The position numbers were made by a program, and so were the translations under genes. Of a DNA stretch of 64,000 nucleotides, positions 1 to 10,143 are shown piece by piece. The notes under the pieces were generated by a model. It was given only the letters and a program-made list of their open reading frames with translations, was not told the origin of the DNA and did no database searches. The stretch's first letter is position 1. Each line of letters starts with the position of its first letter. The DNA comes from Planktomarina temperata RCA23. Its GTDB lineage: Bacteria > Pseudomonadota > Alphaproteobacteria > Rhodobacterales > Rhodobacteraceae. Where the stretch lies: NCBI RefSeq assembly GCF_000738435.1, contig NZ_CP003984.1, forward strand, positions 186,001 through 250,000, given 5' to 3'.

Positions 1-741
1 AGCATGGGTGAAGATCAAGCCAAAGGCCGCTGGAATTTCCGTAACATTGATCAACAAGACCAAGGTTGCAGCAGCGATATAAGCCACGGCCATGAAGGGC
101 ACCAATTTTCCGGCCACGGTTGAGATGCGGTCAATACCGCCCAAAAGGACAGCCCCGACCAAAAGCACCAGCACCACGCCTGTGATCCATTCTGGGATGG
201 AGAAATTGGCGTTTAACGCATTGGCGATGGAATTGGCCTGCACCATATTTCCGATGCCGAAGCCGGCAATCCCGGCAAATAGGGCAAAACATATCGCCAG
301 CCATTTCCAATTCGCACCGAGCCCGTTCTGGATGTAATACATGGGCCCACCGACCTGCTTGCCACGTTCATCGGTCTCGCGGAAGCGTACAGCCAGAACG
401 GCCTCTGCATATTTTGTGGCCATGCCCACGAGGGCGGTCATCCACATCCAGAACACCGCACCCGGCCCACCGAGGAAAATCGCGGTTGCGACGCCAGCAA
501 TATTTCCAGTGCCAATCGTGGCGGCCAGAGATGTCATAAGGGCGTTGAAGGGGCTGATGCCCTTATCGTCCCCTGGAATACGGCCTTTCCAAAGCAGATC
601 AAAGCCGAATGGAATTTTGATGATGGTCAACAGTTTGAGGCCAAATGTGAGGTACAGCCCGACTCCCAAAATTAGGATCAGCATTGGTACGCCCCAGACG
701 ATGCTGTTGAGGTCACCAACGAGTTTTGTGAGTGCTTCCAT
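1..741 (-). CDS. Sodium:alanine (AGCS family) symporter, partial
   Basis: Reverse-strand reading from the ATG at 739-741 stays open to the window edge, so the C-terminal part is missing (247 codons seen). The protein would import alanine or glycine with sodium across the inner membrane. Family marks seen: a TIGTGNIAGVATAI segment near residue 75, GGPGAVFWMW just after it, then GGPMYYIQNGLG near residue 135, with several hydrophobic helices. A strong GGGAGGAG ribosome site lies just upstream of the start (745-752). It is divergent from nothing nearby; tdk follows on the same strand 175 bases upstream. The family assignment is secure; which amino acid it carries cannot be read. Confidence 0.9.
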   Translation of the reverse strand, partial: MEALTKLVGDLNSIVWGVPMLILILGVGLYLTFGLKLLTIIKIPFGFDLLWKGRIPGDDKGISPFNALMTSLAATIGTGNIAGVATAIFLGGPGAVFWMWMTALVGMATKYAEAVLAVRFRETDERGKQVGGPMYYIQNGLGANWKWLAICFALFAGIAGFGIGNMVQANSIANALNANFSIPEWITGVVLVLLVGAVLLGGIDRISTVAGKLVPFMAVAYIAAATLVLLINVTEIPAAFGLIFTHA

Positions 742-818
742 AGTCTCCTCCCTAGAGTAAAAAATATTTTTGAGACAATTCAATTAAAATGCCTTGGAAA
801 TTTCCGAAGCGTGATTGC

Positions 819-846
819 ACTATATATAGGCGTCTTAATAAATCAA
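819..846 (-). promoter_or_regulatory. Candidate sigma-70 promoter of the AGCS symporter
   Basis: On the minus strand TTGATT (841-846) and TATAGT (819-824) are separated by 16 bases, in an AT-rich stretch (about 760-860) unlike the surrounding coding DNA. It lies about 75 bases upstream of the symporter start. This is a consensus match only. Confidence 0.35.
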
Positions 847-916
847 TTAATAACATATGGTTGAAAATTGGTTAACGGCACCAGAGGATCGGTTTGATCC
901 CAGAGCTGGCTGTGTC

Positions 917-1519
917 TTAGATTGGCAGCTCTGGGGACCTATCGTCCGCCACTGCGGCGCGGTAATGTTTGCGGCAAAGCGAAAGGTAGGTTTCATTGCC
1001 GCCTATCTGCACTTGATCGCCGGCCGTGACGGCTTTGCCAGTGCTGTCAAATCGCACGACCATTGTCGCCTTCTTGCCGCAATGGCAGATGGTCCGTACC
1101 TCGCGCATTTCATCAGCCAGCGCCAAAAGCGCGGCGGACCCCGGAAACAGCTCCCCCAAAAAATCCACTCTCAGGCCATAGCACATGACGGGCAGGCCAA
1201 GGTCATCGACCACGCGGGCCAGGGCCCAAACTTGTTCCTTGGTCAAAAACTGCGCTTCATCAATAAAGGCGCAGGCGACGGGACCCTGTGCCAGTCGATT
1301 TTGTATCTTCTCAAAGAGGTCATCCTGGGTGGTAAACGTGTCCGCCTCTTCGCCAATGCCGATGCGGGAGGCGATTTTACCCTGACCGGCCCTTGTGTCC
1401 ATTTGCGCGGTGAGCAGATAGGTCTGCATACCGCGCTCCTTGTAGTTATGCGACGCCTGCAGCAGCAAAGTCGATTTGCCGGCGTTCATCGTGGAGTAGT
1501 TGAAATAGAGCTTAGCCAT
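917..1519 (-). CDS. tdk: Thymidine kinase
   Basis: Phosphorylates thymidine to dTMP with ATP in the pyrimidine salvage pathway. The 200-residue product has the normal length of bacterial type II thymidine kinases. The ATP-binding loop STMNAGKST sits at residues 9-17, CAFIDEAQFL supplies the DEAQFL motif, and cysteines in the TICHCGKKA segment together with the C-terminal CRKH match the structural zinc site. The ATG at 1519 gives the family N-terminus MAKLYFNYS; a longer in-frame reading to 1573 adds residues that do not fit the family. Other pyrimidine salvage genes (cdd, deoA, upp) occur at 37-42 kb in this window. Confidence 0.95.
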   Translation of the reverse strand: MAKLYFNYSTMNAGKSTLLLQASHNYKERGMQTYLLTAQMDTRAGQGKIASRIGIGEEADTFTTQDDLFEKIQNRLAQGPVACAFIDEAQFLTKEQVWALARVVDDLGLPVMCYGLRVDFLGELFPGSAALLALADEMREVRTICHCGKKATMVVRFDSTGKAVTAGDQVQIGGNETYLSLCRKHYRAAVADDRSPELPI

Positions 1520-1649
1520 ACAGTTATGTGCCCCGAGCGCGGAGCCGATGCAAGAGGGTGAGGGCCTATCCATTGGGAGGTGATCGCAGCTTTCCTTGCC
1601 CCTGAGATGGTGTTAATTGCGAGCGATAGATTGACCGGAGGAGGGGAAA

Positions 1650-2366
1650 ATGTCCCAAACTGACGTCCCACTTTATGATCCCAATATGCTGCGCCCGATT
1701 GATTTTTCGGCTCTGGCCGGACCGGAAGATGATGGGCATGCGCCGCGCATTTTGCTGCTTTATGGGTCGTTGAGGCCGCAAAGCTATTCGCGTGCGGTGG
1801 CCGAAGAGGGCGCGCGGGTTCTGCGGGCATTGGGCTGTGAGACAAAGTTCTTCGACCCCACTGGCTTGCCCCTGCCCGATGGGGCGCCCGATAGCCATCC
1901 CAAGGTGCAAGAACTGCGCGAATTGGCACTGTGGAGCGAGGGAATGGTGTGGTCCAGTCCTGAGCGGCACGGGGCGATGACTGGGATTTTAAAAACACAA
2001 ATCGACTGGATCCCGCTGTCTGCCATTGGTGGCCTACGCCCGACACAAGGGAAGACTCTTGCTGTGATGCAGGTTTCTGGTGGTTCGCAATCGTTTAATT
2101 CGGTCAATCAGATGCGGATCTTGGGACGTTGGATGCGGATGATCACAATACCGAACCAAAGCTCTTTGCCCAAGGCTTGGCTTGAATTTGAAAATGGGCG
2201 GATGAAGCCATCGTCTTTTTATAATCGGGTTGTGGATGTGATGGAGGAGCTGGCGCGTTTCACCGTTATGACGCGTGGGCGCAAGGAGATGCTGGTGGAT
2301 CGCTATTCAGAACGCGTCGAGACGGCGGAAGAGCTGCACAAACGCGTTTCATTGAAAGACATATGA
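1650..2366 (+). CDS. arsH: ArsH-type NADPH-dependent FMN reductase
   Basis: Flavodoxin-like oxidoreductase of the ArsH family, 238 residues. Members reduce flavin or metals with NADPH and, in some bacteria, oxidise methyl-As(III) or other trivalent organoarsenicals. The flavin-binding stretch [13 protein letters not shown] (residues about 34-46), the [18 protein letters not shown] segment and the [14 protein letters not shown] segment are typical. A GGAGGAGGGG ribosome site precedes the ATG. Unusually for arsH, no arsR, arsB, arsC or ACR3 gene is seen within reach, so its arsenic role is inferred from family only. It converges on carB with a strong hairpin between them. Confidence 0.88.
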   Translation: MSQTDVPLYDPNMLRPIDFSALAGPEDDGHAPRILLLYGSLRPQSYSRAVAEEGARVLRALGCETKFFDPTGLPLPDGAPDSHPKVQELRELALWSEGMVWSSPERHGAMTGILKTQIDWIPLSAIGGLRPTQGKTLAVMQVSGGSQSFNSVNQMRILGRWMRMITIPNQSSLPKAWLEFENGRMKPSSFYNRVVDVMEELARFTVMTRGRKEMLVDRYSERVETAEELHKRVSLKDI

Positions 2367-2373
2367 TCTAGGC

Positions 2374-2411
2374 AGCCCCATCCCCAAGCGGGCACTCCGC
2401 GGGGATGGGCT
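2374..2411. terminator. Hairpin between convergent arsH and carB
   Basis: AGCCCCATCCCC at 2374-2385 pairs with GGGGATGGGCT at 2401-2411 with one bulged C, and an inner GCGG/CCGC stem extends it. It lies in the 55-base gap between two convergent genes, so it probably ends transcription from both sides; a TTTT follows on the plus strand at 2420. Confidence 0.6.
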
Positions 2412-2421
2412 CTGGGCGCTT

Positions 2422-5400
2422 TTACCCTTGCAAAGCTTTCACACCCACATCGCCCTCTGCATGGGCTTTGATGGCGAAAGCGGCGGCATGGCTGCCGGCC
2501 AAGGTGGTGAAATAGGGAATTTTGTCCATCAAGGCCGCCGCCCGCATGCTGCGACTATCATCTACGGCCTGTGCGCCTTCGGTCGTGTTCAAGATGAGGG
2601 CGATGTCGCCATCTTTGATTTGATCCACAATATTTGGGCGGCCTTCATAGACCTTATTGACCACGGTGCTGGTGATCCCAGCCTCAGCAAGAAAAGCCGC
2701 GGTTCCAGCGGTGGCGGTCAGGCTGAGGCCCATATCCGCCAAACAGGCGGCCGCTTCGATCAACATCGGCCCTTTGTCGTCATCCTTGATGGATAGGAAG
2801 ACTTTGCCAGCGGTGGGCAATAATGTACCTGCGCCCAATTGTGCCTTGTAAAAGGCGCGGTGGAATTTGCTGTCAAATCCCATGACCTCGCCCGTGGAGC
2901 GCATTTCTGGCCCAAGCAGCGTATCGACACCGGGGAAGCGTGCGAAGGGCAGAACCGCCTCTTTCACCGCAAAGCCTTTGATGCTGGCGGGATCCACCAG
3001 GTCGAAATTGCTCAAGGGTTCACCGGCCATAATTCTGGCAGCAATAGCTGCAATCGGGCTGCGCACGGCTTTGGCCACGAAGGGTACGGTGCGGCTGGCG
3101 CGCGGGTTGACCTCAATCAGGTAAATTTCACCATCCTTGACCGCGAATTGCACATTCATCAAACCGACAACATTCAAGGCCAGCGCCAAGGCTTCGGTTT
3201 GCTGTTTCAATTGGTCAATTATGTCTTGCGATAAAGAGTAGGGCGGCAAAGAGCAGGCGCTGTCACCCGAATGCACGCCGGCCTCTTCGATATGCTGCAT
3301 GATGCCGGCAACATGTACATGCGTGCCGTCGCAAAGCGCGTCCACATCAATCTCAACCGCACCCGAGAGGTAGCTGTCGAGCAGCACCGGACTATCGCCC
3401 GAGACCACAACGGCTTCAGAAATATAGCGTTCAAGATTGGCTTGATCGCGGACAATTTCCATCGCGCGACCGCCCAAGACATAGGACGGGCGAATGACCA
3501 GCGGGAAACCGATTTGGGCCGCCATTGCCAGAGCTTCAGCGTCAGAATGGGCAATGCCATTCTTGGGCTGTTTGAGCTTGAGGGTATTGACCAGCTCTTG
3601 GAAGCGTTCGCGGTCTTCGGCCAGGTCGATTGCATCGGGTGTGGTGCCCAAGATTGGGATGCCTGCTTCCTCGAGGGCATTGGCCAGCTTCAGCGGTGTT
3701 TGCCCGCCGAACTGCACAATCACACCATGCAGCGTGCCGTTCTCTTGCTCGACACGCAAGATTTCCATCACATGCTCATAGGTCAGAGGCTCAAAATACA
3801 GGCGGTCTGACGTATCGTAATCTGTGCTCACGGTTTCAGGATTGCAGTTGACCATAATGGTCTCATAGCCCTGATCTGTGAGAGAATAGCAGGCGTGGCA
3901 GCAGCAATAGTCAAATTCAATGCCTTGACCAATGCGGTTAGGTCCGCCGCCCAGTATCACCACTTTTTTGCGGTCAGAGGGCCGTGCTTCGCATTCGGTT
4001 GAGCCCATCGCTGGGGCTTCATAGGTGGAATACATATAGGGGGTTTGCGCTTCAAATTCGGCTGCGCAGGTGTCGATGCGCTTGAAGGAGGCAACAACAC
4101 CAAGCGCTTGCCGCGCTTCGCGGATGTCTGTCTCTGTGCGGCCTGTTAAAATCGCCAGACGGCCATCGGTGAAGCCCATCATTTTAACGCGGCGGATCCC
4201 CTGTTCATCACGGGGCAGACCTTCGGCCTTGATGACGGTTTCCATCTCAATGATTTCGCGAATGCGCGCCAAGAACCACGGATCAAAGCGGGTGATACTG
4301 TGCAGCTCGTCGTCGGAAAATCCGAAGCGCATCGCATGACCAATGACCCGCATCCGATCTGGAGACTGGATCGCAAGTTCGCGGGTCAGGGCCTTGTCGA
4401 TGGCCATTTGAGCGTCAGGGTTTTGGCCCACTAAGATTCCGTCACGCAAGACCAGATCATCTTCGCCGGGCATGCCGTCGATCTCGACCTCATCAAAACC
4501 AGTCAGGCCAGTTTCCATAGAAGCCAGCGCCTTTTGCACCGACTCGTGAAAACTGCGCCCGATGGCCATGGCCTCGCCAACAGATTTCATCGCTGTGGAG
4601 AGCACCGCTTGAGATCCTGGAAATTTTTCGAATGCAAAGCGTGGAATTTTTGTGACCACATAATCGATGGAGGGCTCAAAGCTGGCTGGGGTGACTTTGG
4701 TGATGTCATTGTCCAACTCATCCAGCGTATAGCCAACCGCCAATTTCGCTGCGACTTTCGCAATTGGAAATCCAGTTGCCTTGGAGGCGAGCGCCGATGA
4801 GCGTGACACGCGCGGGTTCATCTCGATGACCACCATCCGGCCATCTTCTGGGTTCACAGCCCACTGCACATTCGAGCCACCGGTTTCAACGCCAATCTCG
4901 CGCAATACGGCAATGCTGGCGTTGCGCATGATTTGATATTCTTTATCGGTTAACGTGAGGGCAGGGGCGACTGTGATGCTATCGCCGGTATGCACCCCCA
5001 TCGGGTCCACATTCTCAATAGAGCAGACGATGATTGCATTGTCGGCGGTGTCGCGCACCACTTCCATTTCATATTCTTTCCAACCCAAGAGGCTTTCATC
5101 AATCAAGATTTGGCTGACTGGGGAAGCGTCCAGGCCGGTTTTGCAAAAATGCTCGTAGTCCTCTCGGTTATACGCCACGCCGCCGCCTGTCCCGCCCAAT
5201 GTAAAGGCCGGGCGAATAATCGCGGGTAGGCCGATGTCATCAAGCGCGGCCATACATTCTTCCATCGTCTCAGCGATGGTGGCGCGTGGATTTTCAAGGC
5301 CAAGCCGATCCATGGCTTCGCGAAAGAGTTTGCGGTCTTCGGCCATTTCAATCGCCGGGCGCTTGGCGCCAATCATCTCTACGCCAAACTTGTCCAAGAC

Positions 5401-5718
5401 GCCCATTTCCTCAAGCGCAAGCGAGGTGTTCAGGCCGGTCTGTCCACCCATCGTCGGCAGCAGCGCGTCGGGGCGCTCAATCTCAATGATCTTTGCGACG
5501 GTCTCAGGTGTGATGGGTTCGATGTAGGTGGCATCGGCCATGTCCGGATCGGTCATGATGGTGGCAGGATTTGAATTGACCAAAATCACGCGGTAGCCTT
5601 CTTCGCGCAGTGCCTTGCAGGCCTGGGCACCGGAGTAATCGAACTCACAGGCTTGACCGATGACGATGGGGCCCGCTCCAATAATCATAATGGATTTAAT
5701 GTCAGTTCTCTTCGGCAT
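2422..5718 (-). CDS. carB: Carbamoyl-phosphate synthase large subunit
   Basis: Makes carbamoyl phosphate from bicarbonate, ammonia (from CarA) and two ATP, feeding arginine (through ArgF, also in this window at 20 kb) and pyrimidines. The 1098-residue product shows both homologous synthetase halves: [19 protein letters not shown] near the N-terminus and [19 protein letters not shown] at the start of the second half, each followed by an ATP-grasp domain, then a C-terminal MGS-like allosteric domain. The ATG at 5718 with AAGGA seven bases upstream was chosen over an in-frame extension to 5838 that lacks family similarity. carA is not in the window. An Lrp-type regulator gene precedes it on the same strand. 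Confidence 0.97.
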   Translation of the reverse strand: MPKRTDIKSIMIIGAGPIVIGQACEFDYSGAQACKALREEGYRVILVNSNPATIMTDPDMADATYIEPITPETVAKIIEIERPDALLPTMGGQTGLNTSLALEEMGVLDKFGVEMIGAKRPAIEMAEDRKLFREAMDRLGLENPRATIAETMEECMAALDDIGLPAIIRPAFTLGGTGGGVAYNREDYEHFCKTGLDASPVSQILIDESLLGWKEYEMEVVRDTADNAIIVCSIENVDPMGVHTGDSITVAPALTLTDKEYQIMRNASIAVLREIGVETGGSNVQWAVNPEDGRMVVIEMNPRVSRSSALASKATGFPIAKVAAKLAVGYTLDELDNDITKVTPASFEPSIDYVVTKIPRFAFEKFPGSQAVLSTAMKSVGEAMAIGRSFHESVQKALASMETGLTGFDEVEIDGMPGEDDLVLRDGILVGQNPDAQMAIDKALTRELAIQSPDRMRVIGHAMRFGFSDDELHSITRFDPWFLARIREIIEMETVIKAEGLPRDEQGIRRVKMMGFTDGRLAILTGRTETDIREARQALGVVASFKRIDTCAAEFEAQTPYMYSTYEAPAMGSTECEARPSDRKKVVILGGGPNRIGQGIEFDYCCCHACYSLTDQGYETIMVNCNPETVSTDYDTSDRLYFEPLTYEHVMEILRVEQENGTLHGVIVQFGGQTPLKLANALEEAGIPILGTTPDAIDLAEDRERFQELVNTLKLKQPKNGIAHSDAEALAMAAQIGFPLVIRPSYVLGGRAMEIVRDQANLERYISEAVVVSGDSPVLLDSYLSGAVEIDVDALCDGTHVHVAGIMQHIEEAGVHSGDSACSLPPYSLSQDIIDQLKQQTEALALALNVVGLMNVQFAVKDGEIYLIEVNPRASRTVPFVAKAVRSPIAAIAARIMAGEPLSNFDLVDPASIKGFAVKEAVLPFARFPGVDTLLGPEMRSTGEVMGFDSKFHRAFYKAQLGAGTLLPTAGKVFLSIKDDDKGPMLIEAAACLADMGLSLTATAGTAAFLAEAGITSTVVNKVYEGRPNIVDQIKDGDIALILNTTEGAQAVDDSRSMRAAALMDKIPYFTTLAGSHAAAFAIKAHAEGDVGVKALQG

Positions 5719-5857
5719 GAATCTATCCTTCAGTGTCGGGCGCAAACTGTCCTGCCTTATAGGGAAGGCGGTCATGGGTGCAAGGGGCTTTGTGATATTC
5801 AAGGCCAGTTTGCGACGCCCAGAGTCCGAGATTGCCACAAGCCGGTCGTGCCGCGCC

Positions 5858-6331
5858 CTAGGGCAGGGGCAATTCGGTTGTATCTTTCAGCTCTTCCATG
5901 ACGAAGCTGGCACTGACATCTGCCAATTCGATACGCGAAATAAGACGCTGATAAAGATCATCATAGGCTTGCACGTCGCGAACCCGGGCTTTGATCAAAT
6001 AGTCTTGATGACCCGAAGTGCGATAGGCCGCTTGTACCTGCGGCAGGCTGCGAATGACCTTCGTGAATTGATCTGCCCAATCTTTGCTGTGGCTACGCAC
6101 AGAGATTGACACAAAGACAGTAAGACCAAGCCCAATCTTTTGCGCATCCAGAAGCGCCACACGCGCCTTCAAAAGGCCACTATCTTGCAGGCGCTTGACC
6201 CGCCGCCAAACCGCATTGCGTGACAGGTGGACCGCTTCGGACAATTCCTCCAAGGATTGCGCAGAATTACGTTGCATTTGTTGCAATATAGCGCGGTCAT
6301 AATCATCATATGTTACGAATTTATCTGACAT
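5858..6331 (-). CDS. Lrp/AsnC family transcriptional regulator
   Basis: A 157-residue leucine-responsive-type regulator: an N-terminal winged helix-turn-helix ([20 protein letters not shown], then [14 protein letters not shown] about residues 36-49) and a C-terminal RAM/ligand-binding domain. Such proteins form octamers and respond to amino acids. It sits upstream of carB on the same strand with a 139-base gap and divergent from the small DUF6356 gene; regulation of either neighbour is inference. The start is the first ATG; no strong ribosome site is visible. Confidence 0.88.
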   Translation of the reverse strand: MSDKFVTYDDYDRAILQQMQRNSAQSLEELSEAVHLSRNAVWRRVKRLQDSGLLKARVALLDAQKIGLGLTVFVSISVRSHSKDWADQFTKVIRSLPQVQAAYRTSGHQDYLIKARVRDVQAYDDLYQRLISRIELADVSASFVMEELKDTTELPLP

Positions 6332-6433
6332 TGCGAAATTTTATCACAGTAAATGGACATAACAAAGAAAATTTGGGAAAAAAGTTGAGCGCGGATGGTT
6401 TACACTGTCATCAGGATTTTTTGGAGCTTTGAC

Positions 6434-6673
6434 ATGACCCCTTCACCGAATTATTTTAACGCGCATTTGAGAGAGGTTGACGAGAGCTACGGGCGGCATT
6501 TTCTGCACGCGGGCTATTACTTTGTGATGCTCTTGGCGGCTGCGATCTGTGCTCTGATCCATGCGATCCTACCCTTTTTATTTGAAAAGACCTCCAGCCA
6601 AATTATCCTCAAGCTCTACACCAAAATGACGGCCAGAAAGCTGTTTGACGCGCAATCTTCCTCTCAGGGCTGA
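6434..6673 (+). CDS. Small membrane protein, DUF6356-like
   Basis: A 79-residue protein with one hydrophobic helix (about residues 30-48) followed by LPFLFEKTSSQIILKLYTKM, a pattern I associate with the alphaproteobacterial DUF6356 family, whose function is unknown. The ATG at 6434 is preceded by GGAG with suitable spacing; an upstream in-frame start at 6395 would add 13 residues with no similarity. Divergent from the Lrp-type gene and upstream of aspS with a 95-base gap. Confidence 0.7.
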   Translation: MTPSPNYFNAHLREVDESYGRHFLHAGYYFVMLLAAAICALIHAILPFLFEKTSSQIILKLYTKMTARKLFDAQSSSQG

Positions 6674-6711
6674 ATTTTTACCCTGGGCAGGGCAGAAATC
6701 CGCGGATTGGC

Positions 6712-6740
6712 TTGACTTTACGCGCCTGTCGGGATGTATC
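6712..6740 (+). promoter_or_regulatory. Candidate promoter of aspS
   Basis: TTGACT (6712-6717), 17 bases, then TGTATC (6735-6740), within a CTTGAC context common in alphaproteobacterial sigma-70 promoters, about 30 bases before the aspS start. The -10 match is weak. Confidence 0.4.
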
Positions 6741-6768
6741 AGCGCGACCGCTTGAAGGAGCCTGACCC

Positions 6769-8544
6769 ATGCATGCCTATCGCAGCCACACCTGTGCCGA
6801 CTTGACCATCAAAAATGTTGGCGAGACCATTCGCCTTTCGGGATGGGTGCATCGCGTGCGCGACCATGGCGGTTTGCTCTTCATCGATCTGCGCGATCAT
6901 TATGGGATGACACAGGTGCTTTGTGACCCGGACAGCCCGGTGTTCAAAGAGGTGGAAAAACTGCGTAGCGAATGGTGCATTCGGATTGATGGCACGGTCA
7001 AAGCCCGCGACGCGGAATTGGTGAACCCCAAAATTCCAACCGGAGAGATTGAGGTGTTCATCCGCGACCTTGAGGTTTTGGGCGCTGCGGAGGAGCTGCC
7101 CTTGATGGTGTTTGGCGAGCAAGAATATCCCGAAGAGACACGGTTGAAGTATCGCTATCTCGATTTGCGCCGGGAGAAGCTGCAAAAGAACATGAAAATG
7201 CGCTCCGATGTTGTCGCCTCGATGCGCCGCCGGATGTGGGATCAAGGGTTTCGCGAGTTTCAAACGCCGATCATCACCGCCTCTAGCCCCGAGGGCGCGC
7301 GGGACTTTTTGGTGCCATCGCGCTTGCACCCGGGTAAATTTTACGCGCTGCCACAAGCGCCGCAGCAGTTCAAACAGCTGATTATGGTCTCGGGCTATGA
7401 TAAATACTTTCAGATCGCCCCGTGTTTTCGCGATGAAGATCCCCGCGCGGATCGCTCGCCAACAGATTTCTATCAGCTTGATTTAGAAATGTCTTTTGTC
7501 GATCAGCAAGATATTTTTGACACAATACAACCTGTCTTGACCGGCGTATTCGAAGAGTTTGGCGGCGGTCGCAAAGTGGATCAAACATGGGAGCAAATCA
7601 GCTATCGTGATGCGGCCCTTTGGTATGGCAGCGACAAACCAGATCTGCGCAACCCGATTAGGATGCAAGTGGTTTCTGAGTATTTTGCTGGCTCTGGTTT
7701 TGCCATTTTCGCAAAGCTCTTGGAGCAAGAGGGCACGGAAATTCGCGCTATTCCTGCTCCGAAAGGTGGCAGCAGAAAATTCTGTGACCGCATGAATGCT
7801 TTTGCCCAAAAAGAAGGTCTGCCTGGCATGGGCTATATCTTCTGGCGCGACCAAGGCGAAGGCATGGAGGCCGCAGGGCCTTTGGCCAAAAACATAGGTC
7901 CCGAACGTACAGAGGCCATTCGCCAGCAATTGGGGCTTGGCGTCGGCGATGCGGCATTCTTCTTGGGCGGTAAACCGAAAGCCTTTGAAGGGGTTGCTGG
8001 TAAGGCGAGGATGGTGATTGGCGATGAATTGGGCTTGACGGATAAAGAGCGTTTCGCCTTTGCCTGGATCGTTGATTTCCCGATCTATGAGAAAGATGCC
8101 GAAACCGGCAAGATTGATTTTGAACACAATCCATTTTCGATGCCACAAGGCGGCATGGAGGCGCTTGAGGGTGATCCTTTGCAGGTGTTGGGTTATCAAT
8201 ATGATCTGGCCTGCAATGGCTATGAGCTGCTCAGCGGTGCGATTCGGAATCACCGCCCAGAGATCATGTTCAAAGCCTTTGAAATTGCTGGTTATGGCAA
8301 GGAAGAGGTTGAAAAGCGGTTCGGCGGCATGGTCAATGCCTTCCAATACGGGGCCCCGCCGCACGGTGGTTGTGCCGCTGGCATCGACCGAATTGTGATG
8401 CTCTTGGCTGACGAGGCAAATATTCGCGAAGTGATCATGTTCCCGATGAATCAGCGGGCAGAAGATCTGATGATGGCCGCCCCGTCTGAACCAATGAATG
8501 AGCAACTACGGGAATTGTCGCTTCGGGTTATCGCTCCGGAATAA
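6769..8544 (+). CDS. aspS: Aspartyl-tRNA synthetase
   Basis: Charges tRNA-Asp with aspartate (in many alphaproteobacteria also tRNA-Asn, for later amidation by GatCAB; that is family knowledge and cannot be read from this gene). The 591-residue length is normal for the bacterial type. Seen: N-terminal OB-fold anticodon-binding domain ([22 protein letters not shown]), class II motif 2 ([24 protein letters not shown]), the bacterial GAD insertion, and class II motif 3 ([22 protein letters not shown]) near the C-terminus. GAAGGAG precedes the ATG. Confidence 0.97.
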   Translation: MHAYRSHTCADLTIKNVGETIRLSGWVHRVRDHGGLLFIDLRDHYGMTQVLCDPDSPVFKEVEKLRSEWCIRIDGTVKARDAELVNPKIPTGEIEVFIRDLEVLGAAEELPLMVFGEQEYPEETRLKYRYLDLRREKLQKNMKMRSDVVASMRRRMWDQGFREFQTPIITASSPEGARDFLVPSRLHPGKFYALPQAPQQFKQLIMVSGYDKYFQIAPCFRDEDPRADRSPTDFYQLDLEMSFVDQQDIFDTIQPVLTGVFEEFGGGRKVDQTWEQISYRDAALWYGSDKPDLRNPIRMQVVSEYFAGSGFAIFAKLLEQEGTEIRAIPAPKGGSRKFCDRMNAFAQKEGLPGMGYIFWRDQGEGMEAAGPLAKNIGPERTEAIRQQLGLGVGDAAFFLGGKPKAFEGVAGKARMVIGDELGLTDKERFAFAWIVDFPIYEKDAETGKIDFEHNPFSMPQGGMEALEGDPLQVLGYQYDLACNGYELLSGAIRNHRPEIMFKAFEIAGYGKEEVEKRFGGMVNAFQYGAPPHGGCAAGIDRIVMLLADEANIREVIMFPMNQRAEDLMMAAPSEPMNEQLRELSLRVIAPE

Positions 8545-8557
8545 CGCTTATCGGTTA

Positions 8558-8599
8558 GGGCCGGCTGGATGGGCGCGGGTGGCTTGCGCCCTCTGGCCC
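8558..8599. terminator. Hairpin between convergent aspS and response-regulator remnant
   Basis: GGGCC (8558-8562) pairs with GGCCC (8595-8599), and inside it GGGCGC (8571-8576) pairs with GCGCCC (8586-8591). It fills the 57-base gap between convergent genes. No U-run follows on the plus strand. Confidence 0.5.
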
Positions 8600-8601
8600 C
8601 C

Positions 8602-9297
8602 TCAGACCGCTATTTTCTCGGCCAAAAAATCCGTCAAGGCAGCGCGGAGATCGGATCTGTTCTGCGTGGTGGAATATCGCTCGGCTGCTTGTTCCAGCGT
8701 AGGATCTGAGGCGGTCCGGGCCACGCCAGAGATAAAGGCCGCAAGATATCCCGATTGCGCGTCCTCCTTGTCGTTTTTGTTGAGCAATTCCAACGCATGG
8801 TTCAAATCCTCCTGCAGGGCCCGTTGGTCCGCCTCAAATGCCAAATCTGGCAAGAGACGAATGTCCATTGGGCGACGATGATTTGGGAGATTCATCAAGA
8901 TTGCACTTTGAAATCCGGCAATGGAATTGAGGGGCTTTTCGATGAAGCTATCCGCGCCGGCCTTCATCGCAGCGGTGGCGCGGCTTGGATCTGCGGAAAG
9001 ACCAATGATTGTCTAGGTGCGCGGAGTGGCTTGCGCCAGCTCTGAGATCAGCTCAGCACCATCCCCATCTGGCAGGCCCATATCAACAATGGCCACATCC
9101 GGACGATAAATTCTAAGGTGCCTCCGCGCGCTCTCCATACAGTCAGCGCGTCTTAATCGTGCGCCAGAGGTGATGCACATCAAGCGCACGGCCTCGCCCG
9201 CCGTGAGGCTGTCTTCCACCAACAGCACCATCAACCCATGCAATGGTCTCCGGCTGGTGGGTTTGAGTGAATGTAATGTGTTCGACATCCCGGTCAT
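8602..9297 (-). pseudogene. Response regulator receiver protein interrupted by an in-frame TAG
   Basis: Reading from the ATG at 9297, a CheY-like receiver begins normally: VLLVEDS (acidic pocket), then DVAIVDMGLPDGDG with the phospho-acceptor Asp. A TAG at 9013-9015 then stops it after 94 residues. The same frame continues directly beyond the stop with TIIGLSADPSRATAAMKAGADSFIEKPL, the rest of the receiver including the conserved switch Ser and Lys, followed by about 90 residues without a recognised domain to the stop at 8602. A CAG-to-TAG change explains it. The gene is either a recent pseudogene, read through, or an assembly error. Without the second half the receiver lacks its Lys and beta-5 and cannot work normally. 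Confidence 0.8.
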
Positions 9298-9417
9298 GAT
9301 CGCCCCCTTATTTTCAGATCATGGCCCCGTTTTGCGCTCAAAGACTCTAATGCTTGGTTAATGCAGCTTGCCTTATTTGGGGGTACGGCCTTACAAGACG
9401 GAAAACAGGAGATGAAA

Positions 9418-9822
9418 ATGATTGGACGGCTGAATCACGTGGCGATTGCAGTGCCTGATTTGCAGGCGGCTGCGGCACAATATGAATCAACTTTGGGTGC
9501 AAAAGTTGGCCCGCCACAAGATGAACCCGATCACGGTGTGACGGTTGTTTTCATCGAGTTGCCAAACACAAAGATTGAGCTGCTGTTCCCGCTGGGTGAG
9601 GGCTCTCCGATCCAGAATTTCTTGGATAAAAACCCGTCTGGCGGCATTCATCACATCTGTTATGAGGTAGACGACATCCTGGAGGCACGCGCGCAATTGC
9701 AAAGCCAGGGAGCGCGGGTATTGGGCAGCGGTGAGCCAAAAATTGGCGCCCACGGCAAGCCCGTGCTCTTTTTGCATCCCAAGGACTTCACGGGGTGCCT
9801 CATCGAGCTAGAACAAGTCTAA
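9418..9822 (+). CDS. mce: Methylmalonyl-CoA epimerase
   Basis: Interconverts (R)- and (S)-methylmalonyl-CoA between propionyl-CoA carboxylase and methylmalonyl-CoA mutase. The 134-residue vicinal-oxygen-chelate fold starts with IGRLNHVAIAVPDL, whose His is a metal ligand; GGIHHICYEVDDI supplies the second; the C-terminal segment FTGCLIELEQ supplies the Glu ligand. GGAG lies seven bases from the ATG at 9418, which favours it over the ATG at 9412. meaB (26 kb) and prpE (34 kb) in this window act in the same pathway. Confidence 0.93.
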   Translation: MIGRLNHVAIAVPDLQAAAAQYESTLGAKVGPPQDEPDHGVTVVFIELPNTKIELLFPLGEGSPIQNFLDKNPSGGIHHICYEVDDILEARAQLQSQGARVLGSGEPKIGAHGKPVLFLHPKDFTGCLIELEQV

Positions 9823-9849
9823 GTTTAGATAAATTATCAGGGAATTCTC

Positions 9850-10143
9850 ATGCCGATCACCTCTGCGCTCGTACTTTTTGCCGTCATTTGGTTTTTGACC
9901 TTATTCATTGTCTTGCCGCTGCGCTTGCAGACTCAAGGGGATGTCGGGGAAATCGAACCCGGCACCCATGCGGGCAGCCCTGAAAATCCACAAATGAAAA
10001 AGCGTTTCATGGTGACAACCGTTGTCGCCCTGGTGATTTGGGCAGTTGTTGCGGGAACGATCATCAGCGGCGTGATTTCAGTGCGCGACATTGACTGGTT
10101 CAACCGGATGGCCACGCCCGAAGTCTCTCGAACTGATGGGTGA
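9850..10143 (+). CDS. DUF1467 family membrane protein
   Basis: A 97-residue protein with two membrane helices (about residues 6-26 and 53-76) separated by the segment RLQTQGDVGEIEPGTHAGSP, the hallmark of DUF1467. Function unknown. It follows mce by 27 bases with its own AGGGA ribosome site, so the two are probably co-transcribed, a common pairing in related bacteria. Its 3' end overlaps the convergent EI24-type gene by 44 bases. Confidence 0.85.
   Translation: MPITSALVLFAVIWFLTLFIVLPLRLQTQGDVGEIEPGTHAGSPENPQMKKRFMVTTVVALVIWAVVAGTIISGVISVRDIDWFNRMATPEVSRTDG

Noticed and set aside
7483-8505. A 340-codon minus-strand frame opposite aspS
   Set aside because: Shadow of aspS; no domain and low-complexity composition typical of antisense frames.
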